Below, piece after piece: positions 1-5,237 of a stretch of 5,242 bases of DNA. Below the pieces are notes generated by a model. The model saw only the letters and a list, made by a program, of their open reading frames with translations, did not search any database and was not told the origin of the DNA. The position numbers and the translations under genes are program-made. Position 1 is the stretch's first letter, and every line of letters begins with the position of its first letter. Origin of the DNA: Tatlockia sp. (GTDB taxonomy: Bacteria > Cyanobacteriota > Cyanobacteriia > Cyanobacteriales > Chroococcidiopsidaceae); the NCBI GenBank assembly GCA_013698215.1, contig JACCVJ010000527.1:1-5242 (forward strand). The letters are read 5' to 3'.

Positions 1-13
1 TAACTATCCTAAA
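1..13 (-). promoter_or_regulatory. Possible ribosome-binding region of a next minus-strand gene beyond the window edge
   Basis: On the minus strand this reads TTTAGGATAGTTA, starting just after the Uma2 stop codon at 16-18. It matches, in 12 of 13 positions, the leader directly in front of the Uma2 start (680-692), where AGGA sits 7 nt before the ATG. By analogy a further gene could start just outside the window, perhaps a tandem Uma2 paralogue, since these genes often occur in multiple copies. That next gene is inferred; only the repeat is seen. Confidence 0.25.
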
Positions 14-15
14 AA

Positions 16-678
16 TTATAGCGATCGCTGTTGTTCTCGTAGCCAAGTACGGAAAGATCGCTTAGTTTGGGTTTCGCCTTCAGTATTACACTGCGCCAAA
101 AATTCGTAAATCTTTGACTTGGTTAGCAAGGGAAAAGTAGGGCTAGTCTCAGATTCTGTATATCGATCTTCATTTAATAGGTAGATAGTCAAAACTTTAC
201 CGTTGTAACGCCAAAACTCTGGCACTTTCATCTCTTGATACAGTTGGGTTTTATTAATATCTGTATGAGTAATATCTACTTCTACAATTAAATCTGGCGG
301 AGGATCGGTCGCTAAGTCAACTATCTTACCCCGTACCGCAGGCTCATTTTGAATGTAGTAGCATTTATCAGGTTCTGCACCAACTTTTAACTCAGGTTTA
401 TTGAGTGTGGTTGAAGCCATACTTTTGATATTTAGATTGAGTTCTTCTGTCAAAAGATGAATTAATATACCAATGCGATCGCTTGCGCTTTCATGTTCTT
501 CTAAAGGACTTACAATTTCCAAAGTTCCTTTGTAGTAAGTAAGCCGTGCGGCTCGTTTGTTACCAAGTGCAGCTAAAATTTGCTCGTAAGATTGCCAACT
601 AAGGTTATAGAAACTAACACGTTTTTCAGCAAGGGTTGTTTCTGTAGGAATGCATACAGATTCATTGGTTGTAACCAT
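16..678 (-). CDS. Uma2 family (DUF820) PD-(D/E)XK nuclease-like protein
   Basis: This is a 220-residue protein of the Uma2/DUF820 family, which is greatly expanded in cyanobacteria and has a restriction-endonuclease-like fold; its cellular role is unknown. Family landmarks occur in order: the GTLEIVSP strand (51-58) followed by H62-E63, the EPDKCYY block (102-108), the core PPDLIVEV (127-134) with D129 and E133 as likely metal-binding acidic residues, K143 as the candidate active-site lysine, and LYQEMKVPEFW (146-156). The residues before 20 and after about 195 are less conserved tails, so 220 aa is slightly longer than a common member. The ATG at 678 is supported by AGGA (plus-strand 686-689) 7 nt upstream. 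There is no signal peptide or membrane segment, so it should be cytoplasmic. It is separated from the iron gene cluster by a tRNA on the other strand and is probably transcribed alone or with a gene beyond position 1. The family call is firm; nuclease activity is inferred from the fold. Confidence 0.9.
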   Translation of the reverse strand: MVTTNESVCIPTETTLAEKRVSFYNLSWQSYEQILAALGNKRAARLTYYKGTLEIVSPLEEHESASDRIGILIHLLTEELNLNIKSMASTTLNKPELKVGAEPDKCYYIQNEPAVRGKIVDLATDPPPDLIVEVDITHTDINKTQLYQEMKVPEFWRYNGKVLTIYLLNEDRYTESETSPTFPLLTKSKIYEFLAQCNTEGETQTKRSFRTWLREQQRSL

Positions 679-723
679 CTAACCATCCTAAATTTATCAA
701 TCTCGATCCCAACTTCTATAGTA

Positions 724-737
724 TTGCTTACAAGCAA
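724..737. repeat. Small perfect inverted repeat between Uma2 and tRNA-Ser
   Basis: TTGCTT-AC-AAGCAA has two perfect 6-bp arms separated by 2 nt. It lies 46 nt upstream of the Uma2 start and 36 nt upstream of a candidate tRNA -10 box, so it sits between two divergent genes. A 2-nt spacer is too short for a stable RNA hairpin loop but suits a dimeric repressor site. No T-run follows, so it is not a terminator. Function is unknown, and chance occurrence is possible. Confidence 0.35.
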
Positions 738-772
738 ACAAATTAATTAATGCAGCCCGTGCCATCCTAAGC

Positions 773-778
773 TACAAT
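773..778 (+). promoter_or_regulatory. Candidate -10 box for tRNA-Ser
   Basis: TACAAT differs from the consensus TATAAT at one position and lies 30 nt upstream of the tRNA 5' end, implying a leader of roughly 24 nt to be removed by RNase P and other nucleases. No good -35 box is seen at 16-18 nt; TGCAGC at 751-756 is a poor match. Placement is sensible, but the evidence is one hexamer. Confidence 0.4.
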
Positions 779-808
779 AGTTGTCTGTCAGTTTTGACCG
801 ACTGAATT

Positions 809-893
809 GGAGAGGTGGCAGAGTGGTCGATTGCGTCTGACTTGAAATCAGATGAAGTGAAAGCTTCCGGGAGTTCGAATCTCCCCTTCTCCG
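809..893 (+). tRNA. trnS-UGA: tRNA-Ser (anticodon UGA)
   Basis: This is a complete 85-nt class II tRNA. The acceptor stem GGAGAGG (809-815) pairs with CTTCTCC (886-892) with one G-U pair, followed by discriminator G893, as expected for serine. The D stem is GCA (818-820) with TGC (832-834). The anticodon stem TCTGA (836-840)/TCAGA (848-852) encloses loop CTTGAAA with anticodon TGA at 843-845, reading UCA and probably other UCN codons. The long variable arm has a GAAG/CTTC stem (854-857/864-867), typical of serine. The T arm is GGGAG-TTCGAAT-CTCCC (869-885). CCA is not encoded and must be added by tRNA nucleotidyltransferase. No intron is present. It converges with the MOSC gene, 45 nt away. 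Confidence 0.97.
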
Positions 894-938
894 TTGTCTT
901 CAGCAATACTTGCTTAAATACAAGCGATCGCACAACAA

Positions 939-1709
939 CTATTCGCTAACTATTTCCTCTACCGCCACATCTCCGCTACTAATTACTTGCGCTACTACAC
1001 CCGTTTCTTGATGCCCAAAGTGCTGCTTTAGTAACGAAAAAAGCTTAATATCTTGCTCTCCGGTATCAGGGTTAACATCAATATTTAGACAACGAGTAAT
1101 TGGCGCAGAGATCCTAATTCTTGCTTGTCCTATTTGTAATTCTTGCCCTACCCAGTTAAATTCTTCCCAAGCGGGTACGCCTTCTAACACAACATTAGGA
1201 CGAAAACGCCGTGCGTCTATTTTTTGCCCTGCGGCGCTTGAAAGTGTATCTAAAGTCGCTTGACTAACTAAGGATATATGCACGGGTTGGCGATCGCTAT
1301 AACGGGTTTTACCTTCTGAATCTCCAACTAGGCGCAAAGTTCCTTTCTGGGGACGGTAGGGGGCTATATACGCGCTAAAAAAGCTACTTAGGCGATCGCG
1401 TCCTTCTAAAGTATTAGTTGCAGCGCTTAGTAACTCCCTATTACCCTGATTAATACTCATAATTGTAGTATTACTGTCGTACTGGCAATTTAAAGCGGCT
1501 AAAACTGGTAAATCGCACTGCATCGCAAAGTTTTTTTTCTGCATCCAAGGTATAGCAGTGTCGGGAACATCGGTAGCAACGCTTTGGTACATTAAGGCAA
1601 AAGCGCGATCGCCTGGAATGCCATGATCGCAGAGCAAAAATACGCGCTCGCGTTTCTGTGGAGTTAGCCCTTTGACTGGATGCGTAAACAATTCTTTGAC
1701 TAAAGCCAT
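939..1709 (-). CDS. MOSC-domain protein (YcbX-like N-terminal barrel plus MOSC), last gene of the iron cluster
   Basis: A 256-residue cytoplasmic protein with the two-part YcbX-type layout: an N-terminal MOSC_N beta-barrel domain (about 2-95, with HPVKG at 10-14 and GDR at 33-35) and a MOSC domain (about 120-250). The domain contains the RFRPNVV block (168-174) and the conserved cysteine C207 in ITRCLNIDVNP, the residue proposed to carry sulfur or face the molybdenum cofactor in this family. MOSC proteins relate to Moco sulfurase C-termini and to YcbX/YiiM, which reduce N-hydroxylated compounds. The C-terminal 2Fe-2S ferredoxin domain of E. coli YcbX is absent, so a separate electron donor would be needed. 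The ATG at 1709 lies 13 nt after the permease stop, with GAG about 9 nt upstream, which indicates co-transcription. Substrate is unknown. Codons 57-59 contain an A8 run (plus-strand T8 at 1531-1538). Confidence 0.88.
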   Translation of the reverse strand: MALVKELFTHPVKGLTPQKRERVFLLCDHGIPGDRAFALMYQSVATDVPDTAIPWMQKKNFAMQCDLPVLAALNCQYDSNTTIMSINQGNRELLSAATNTLEGRDRLSSFFSAYIAPYRPQKGTLRLVGDSEGKTRYSDRQPVHISLVSQATLDTLSSAAGQKIDARRFRPNVVLEGVPAWEEFNWVGQELQIGQARIRISAPITRCLNIDVNPDTGEQDIKLFSLLKQHFGHQETGVVAQVISSGDVAVEEIVSE

Positions 1710-1722
1710 ATTATTTCTCAGC

Positions 1723-2682
1723 TTAATCTTGCCCTGTGCTTAACGGTAATTGAAGTGAAGGCTCAGGTTTTTTATTTACTTTACCGCCTAAACTCCGAAA
1801 ATAGATACTACCTATAGTTAGCAAAAACACGACATAAGCGACAGCTTGCACGATAAACAGATTTTCTGTATAGCCAAACAAAGAACTAAATACTACTCCT
1901 GGAAACTGGTCATCGGGCAGTATTTTTGATGTATTCCAAACTCTTGCACCTAAAATACAGGAAGGATTTTTAGTAAATCGTTCGTAGTAAAAGCACAAGC
2001 CTTGAGAAGATCGATCCATTTGTGACAACGTTGCAAAAGCTACGTCAAAGTGTCCTAAAGCGGAGACAACTAATCCGGCGACAATTAGTAGCAATAACAC
2101 CCCCATAGTTTTAAAAAACAAGCGAATGTTAATTTTGATTCCCCATTGAAACAGCAATACTCCTATAAAGGCGGCGGTTAAAACCCCTGCTACAGCCCCA
2201 AAAGCCGGGAATAAGCCTTGTTGAAAGTTGGCAGCAATAAATAGTACGGTTTCAAAGCCTTCTCGCACTACAGCAATCAAAATCAAGGTGAAAACGCCCC
2301 AGCCAGCATTTCTGTCTTGCAAAGCCGCGCTAATTGTTCCTTCTACTTGCGCCTTCATAAATCTAGCTTGGCTAGTCATCCACACTAGCATCCAACTCAG
2401 CATGGCGATCGCAATTACACTAAATCCGCCTTCTAATAAGGGTTCAACTACCGTCGTGTACTTTGGATTAGCGGCGCTAATAATGGGGATTGCGAGGCTA
2501 AAAAGTATTCCCACTAAAGCACTAACAACTATTCCTACTCCTACACCCGCGTAAACCCAAGAGTTTAATCGCTTTTGTCCAGCTTTTTTTAAGCAAGCAA
2601 GTACGATTCCTACTACTAATGCTGCTTCTACTCCTTCGCGGAGAGTAATTACAAACGTAGGTATAGCCGCACTAAAATTCAT
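1723..2682 (-). CDS. FTR1/EfeU-family high-affinity iron permease
   Basis: A 319-residue inner-membrane protein of the iron/lead transporter (OFeT) family, which includes yeast Ftr1p and E. coli EfeU. Two REGxE iron-translocation motifs are present, REGVE (15-19) in TM1 and REGFE (140-144) in TM4; an additional acidic motif is LLEGG (82-86) at the start of TM3. I see seven hydrophobic segments at about 6-31, 42-68, 86-104, 128-152, 157-181, 189-211 and 272-296, the family's usual number. Between TM6 and TM7 is a long loop (about 212-270) with cysteines C230 and C242, followed by the ILPDDQFPG segment also found in relatives. The tail after 297 is short and hydrophilic. FTR1 permeases usually work with a ferroxidase or EfeO/EfeB-type partner, and here a multicopper oxidase is upstream in the same direction. 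The ATG at 2682 has no clear Shine-Dalgarno sequence, which is common in cyanobacteria. The first REGxE lies just after this start, so no later start is acceptable. Confidence 0.95.
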   Translation of the reverse strand: MNFSAAIPTFVITLREGVEAALVVGIVLACLKKAGQKRLNSWVYAGVGVGIVVSALVGILFSLAIPIISAANPKYTTVVEPLLEGGFSVIAIAMLSWMLVWMTSQARFMKAQVEGTISAALQDRNAGWGVFTLILIAVVREGFETVLFIAANFQQGLFPAFGAVAGVLTAAFIGVLLFQWGIKINIRLFFKTMGVLLLLIVAGLVVSALGHFDVAFATLSQMDRSSQGLCFYYERFTKNPSCILGARVWNTSKILPDDQFPGVVFSSLFGYTENLFIVQAVAYVVFLLTIGSIYFRSLGGKVNKKPEPSLQLPLSTGQD

Positions 2683-2739
2683 AAGTTTATTTTTGGATAT
2701 TGTTAAGGCTGGCGGAAATAAGGGCGTTGCTAATTAGAG

Positions 2740-2768
2740 GTAGAGACGTTGCAATGCAACGTCTCTAC
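2740..2768. repeat. 29-nt perfect palindrome in the ferritin-permease spacer
   Basis: Arms GTAGAGACGTTGCA (2740-2753) and its exact reverse complement (2755-2768) flank a single central A. On the minus strand the hairpin would start 18 nt after the ferritin-like stop and end 57 nt before the permease start. No T-run follows on the minus strand (it continues CTCTAATTAG), so a classical intrinsic terminator is unlikely. It could attenuate transcription, stabilise the upstream mRNA end, or be a neutral mobile repeat. I recall this sequence as a common interspersed intergenic repeat in multicellular cyanobacteria, but could not check that here. Confidence 0.9.
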
Positions 2769-2786
2769 ATTGGTTTTTGAATGTCT

Positions 2787-3233
2787 TTAAACCGCACTAC
2801 CGCTAAAATCACGCAACATTTTTTTGATTTCTATGTTGTGCAATTCTTCCGTACCGATCATTGTCCGCGCAAATTCTTCTAAATACACGCTAGCATCGCT
2901 GACCGCATCAAGCAACAATTTATACAAGTCTAAGGCGCGCTTTTCGTGATTCAAACTTTCTTCCAGAATATTTTTGACTGAATGTTGGAAAGTTTCTTCC
3001 ATTGATGCAATTTTTAAACTGGGATGTCCTTCTAACCCTGTGAGGATTTCCCCTACTTGCTGGGCGTGGGTAAGCGATTCGGTTGCTTGCATTTTAAAAA
3101 AATCTACAATCGGGATGCGATTGGGGCCTGTCACCATCAAGGAATAATGAGTATAACGTACTACTCCCGCCAATTCGCATTCCATGATGGAGTTAAGCAA
3201 AGCGATCGCTTTTTCTTGGTCAAGTTCGCGCAT
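2787..3233 (-). CDS. Ferritin-like/bacterioferritin-type di-iron protein
   Basis: A 148-residue soluble four-helix-bundle protein, slightly shorter than E. coli bacterioferritin (158 aa) and without a signal peptide, so cytoplasmic. By alignment by eye with bacterioferritin, the ferroxidase ligands are E20 (helix A, ECELAGVVRY), E52 and H56 (helix B, ATESLTHA), E97 (helix C, NHEKRA), and E129 with H132 (helix D, TEELH). The stretch after H56 (HAQQVGEILTGLEGHPSL) follows the bacterioferritin pattern closely. The helix B pair is E-x3-H rather than the usual E-x2-H. The heme-binding Met of bacterioferritin appears to be Leu (L54), so heme binding is not expected. It should oxidise and store or buffer Fe, or detoxify peroxide, behind the permease. 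It starts 8 nt after the lipoprotein stop, implying translational coupling; no Shine-Dalgarno is visible. Whether it forms a 24-mer cage cannot be told; an oligomer-less ferritin-like relative is the alternative. Confidence 0.85.
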   Translation of the reverse strand: MRELDQEKAIALLNSIMECELAGVVRYTHYSLMVTGPNRIPIVDFFKMQATESLTHAQQVGEILTGLEGHPSLKIASMEETFQHSVKNILEESLNHEKRALDLYKLLLDAVSDASVYLEEFARTMIGTEELHNIEIKKMLRDFSGSAV

Positions 3234-3241
3234 AATTTTTA

Positions 3242-4243
3242 TTAGTTAGTAGTGGTGTTACTGTCTAACACTTTTTGTGACTCTTTTTCAATAGTTTTAA
3301 TCAACTGTGTAACTACAGCAGGAGGATTTACAGGCGTAGCTGGAGGAATCACGGAGGGCCAATTTTTACTTAATTCGCTCATGTTACTAGCAATTGATTT
3401 ATCGGTATCTGCATTTGCTGCGCTTACTTGGCTGGAAATGCCTTTGTATAACTCCTCTGCATAAATAACAAAACCACGCGAGTCTTGATACTCAATGGCG
3501 GCGGATATTTTGCCGTTGGCGATCGCTGCGGTATATTCAGAATTAGCCGTGTCTAGCAATCCGTTGATTACTTGTAAGACAAATTCTGGCGAAGATCGTT
3601 GATTTTCTGGCAAAAATGCGATCGCATTATCTACGGATTTCACAGCTTCAGTAAAATTAGTATCTATTTTTGCAGATTTAGCTTTTACCAAGTCTTGCAA
3701 ACTGATCAAACTTGTTTTAAATTCTGGGACATTACGCTCGTTTAATTGATCTTCTACATCTACATAAATTTCTTCTACCGGATGTCCAATATGAGGTTCA
3801 GCTTGAGCGGGTTTTTGTAAGTCTAAGAGTTCTTTAGCTACTAACAAATGTCCTTTCATCAATCCCAACTTAGTCATATAGTCAACATCTTTAGCAACAC
3901 CTGTAAGCACAATATCCTCAATTGTCACCATGTCTTTAATTTGCTCGTATTGAGCTTGACTAATCACCTTTTTACTTACTAATTCTTCAGGGCTTCCATA
4001 AGGACGTTGGGCTTGAATTTGGTTAGATAAAGCCGGAATACCTAACTTTGCCTCTAATTTATCTAACTCCGATAAAATAGCATTATTAATATTAATTCTG
4101 TTTTTGCTTGCAACTACCACAGGACTAGAAACGTTACTAGGGGCAGCATTTGACGTGGTAACAGATGGCGTTTGATTGCAGCTAAATAAAACTGAGAGCA
4201 TAGCTGCCGCAAAAGTGAGAAACAAAAATTTTAGAATAGACAT
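3242..4243 (-). CDS. Lipoprotein with ComEA-like helix-hairpin-helix domain and His/Glu-rich helical domain
   Basis: A 333-residue envelope lipoprotein. A signal peptide (1-21, K5 then a hydrophobic core) ends in lipobox LFSC, giving lipidated C22. A Ser/Thr/Asn-rich linker (23-47) leads to a ComEA-like HhH region (about 49-108) with ININNAILSELDKL, LGIPALSNQI and RPYGSPEEL, although the usual second GIG-type hairpin is weak. After it comes an alpha-helical domain (about 118-275) with the motif GLMKGHLLVAKELL (127-140) followed by HIGHPVEEIY (151-160). H132, H151, H154, E157 and E158 could bind metal. A Pro-rich stretch (296-309) precedes a final helix. The gene lies 31 nt after the oxidase and 8 nt before the ferritin-like gene, so it is in the operon. 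I infer a periplasmic iron- or copper-binding partner of the oxidase/permease, analogous to EfeO, which lacks this architecture. DNA binding as in ComEA is the alternative. Lipoprotein and HhH calls are firm; the function is not. Confidence 0.8.
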   Translation of the reverse strand: MSILKFLFLTFAAAMLSVLFSCNQTPSVTTSNAAPSNVSSPVVVASKNRININNAILSELDKLEAKLGIPALSNQIQAQRPYGSPEELVSKKVISQAQYEQIKDMVTIEDIVLTGVAKDVDYMTKLGLMKGHLLVAKELLDLQKPAQAEPHIGHPVEEIYVDVEDQLNERNVPEFKTSLISLQDLVKAKSAKIDTNFTEAVKSVDNAIAFLPENQRSSPEFVLQVINGLLDTANSEYTAAIANGKISAAIEYQDSRGFVIYAEELYKGISSQVSAANADTDKSIASNMSELSKNWPSVIPPATPVNPPAVVTQLIKTIEKESQKVLDSNTTTN

Positions 4244-4274
4244 GATACTTATTTAGTATGAGTGAAAAACTTTG

Positions 4275-5237
4275 CTAACTTGCTGGTAAAACTTCAAATA
4301 AACCCATGCAACCCGCACCCGCGATCGCATCTTGATGAGGATGAAACATATATTTGCCCGGATATTTGTAAGCAAATTCTAAAATATGTCTCTCCGCCGT
4401 CCCCATTGTAATTACGTCGCTTTCTTCCGTAGGTTTAAGAGTTCTACCCGTTTTATAAATTTGAAAAAAGTTAGCGTGGAGGTGAAAAGTAGCCGCCGGA
4501 TCGAACTCAATCATGTTGAGCAAATAAAGCCGCACTAGCTGATTTTGATAGATAGGAATCGGATGAGTTTTATAATAATTTGGTTGCCCATTAAAAGCAT
4601 AAAACTCATTTTTGTTATCATCGTTTGTATCAAATCCTCCCATAACTAGCACGATTTCATCGGCTGGGGGACGAGGTTTAGGCGGATCGATGATAAACAT
4701 TCCATACAGTCCTTTGCTAATGTGCCGCGTTACCGGGTCAGTATGACAATGGTATAATTGAATGCCAAAAGGTTCGGCATCAAATTCATAAATCGCCGCA
4801 TTACCGTGACGTACTGGGCGCAAACCATCAGCTTCCGCCGGATGAATGCCGTGAAAGTGCATAGAATGGGAATGTCCGCCATTATTATAAAACACTACCC
4901 GGATGCGATCGCCTTGAGTTGCCCTTAGGGTTGGTCCTGGGATGCGATTATTAAAGTTCCAGGTATTAAAATTAACAGCACTATTTAAAGCAATTGTTGA
5001 GTTTCCGGCAACAATTTTATACTCTCTAACCGTCCGTCCTTTTTCCCGTTTTACTGTTCCATAATCAAAATCTCGCAAGACTGCCATCGGGTTATTGCTA
5101 TCTTTTGGCAAGTCGCTAGAGGAGATATTCGGGATTCTCACAGGTATAGAATTTTGATTGAGTGCTTGATAAGCAAAGGCTGCACCCGTAACACCTACCC
5201 CGGCTAAAGCAACTTCTAAAAATTGTCTGCGACTCAA
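4275..5237 (-). CDS. Two-domain multicopper oxidase with Tat signal, putative ferroxidase (5' end uncertain)
   Basis: At least 320 residues. The N-terminus SRRQFL (2-7) followed by a hydrophobic stretch (8-24) is a twin-arginine signal, so the enzyme is exported folded to the periplasm. Cupredoxin domain 1 (about 60-185) contains HSMHFHG (124-130) and YHCH (162-165). Domain 2 (about 190-318) contains FHLH (251-254) and FHPH (298-301). H127, H129, H163, H165, H252, H254, H299 and H301 supply a full trinuclear site. Type 1 copper is in domain 1 only (H124, C164, H172), with L177 at the usual axial Met position; domain 2 has Pro between its final histidines and no type 1 site. It oxidises a substrate with O2 reduced to water; Fe(II) is the likely substrate from the neighbouring FTR1 permease, and Cu(I) or phenols are alternatives. 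The assigned start is TTG at 5235-5237, but the frame stays open to 5242, so the true start may lie outside the window. Confidence 0.92.
   Translation of the reverse strand: MSRRQFLEVALAGVGVTGAAFAYQALNQNSIPVRIPNISSSDLPKDSNNPMAVLRDFDYGTVKREKGRTVREYKIVAGNSTIALNSAVNFNTWNFNNRIPGPTLRATQGDRIRVVFYNNGGHSHSMHFHGIHPAEADGLRPVRHGNAAIYEFDAEPFGIQLYHCHTDPVTRHISKGLYGMFIIDPPKPRPPADEIVLVMGGFDTNDDNKNEFYAFNGQPNYYKTHPIPIYQNQLVRLYLLNMIEFDPAATFHLHANFFQIYKTGRTLKPTEESDVITMGTAERHILEFAYKYPGKYMFHPHQDAIAGAGCMGLFEVLPAS

Larger units (their letters stand above)
21..4912. repeat. Dispersed HIP1 octamers (12 copies of GCGATCGC)
   Basis: Exact GCGATCGC occurs at 21, 475, 924, 1290, 1392, 1605, 2405, 3202, 3519, 3618, 4321 and 4905 (start positions). 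Eleven are inside genes and one (924-931) is in the spacer between the tRNA and the MOSC gene. HIP1 is the highly iterated palindrome of many cyanobacterial genomes and is the main taxonomic marker here. It is not a feature of any one gene, and the interval given only spans the first to last copy. Confidence 0.95.

Noticed and set aside
894..938. Possible bidirectional terminator between tRNA-Ser and the MOSC gene
   Set aside because: Only 4-bp pairing (CTTG/CAAG, 909-924 region) with an 8-nt loop and no T-run on either strand; too weak to call.
2228..2554. 108-codon open frame on the plus strand inside the permease gene
   Set aside because: It is antisense to a clear FTR1 gene, has a low-complexity Thr/Pro/Lys/Ala composition, and shows no recognisable motif or ribosome-binding site.
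2683..2786. Internal promoter or Fur box in front of the permease gene
   Set aside because: CAATAT near 2695-2700 on the minus strand is a weak -10 candidate with no matching -35, and nothing resembling a 19-bp Fur box is present.
2787..3233. Dps-type DNA-binding miniferritin
   Set aside because: The ligands are intrahelical E-x(2/3)-H pairs in helices B and D as in bacterioferritin, not the inter-subunit His/Asp pattern of Dps.
3057..3464. Two short plus-strand open frames (62 and 70 codons) opposite the ferritin-like and lipoprotein genes
   Set aside because: Both are antisense shadows of well-supported genes, with no family resemblance and no promoter or ribosome-binding signal.
3242..4243. 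Annotation of the HhH lipoprotein as competence protein ComEA
   Set aside because: ComEA is much shorter and membrane-anchored with a full HhH pair; here the HhH region is less than a fifth of a lipoprotein set in an iron gene cluster with no competence gene nearby.
4245..4259. ATACT-TATTT-AGTAT hairpin in the spacer before the lipoprotein start
   Set aside because: The 5-bp A/T-rich stem is unstable and such short repeats are expected by chance in AT-rich spacers.
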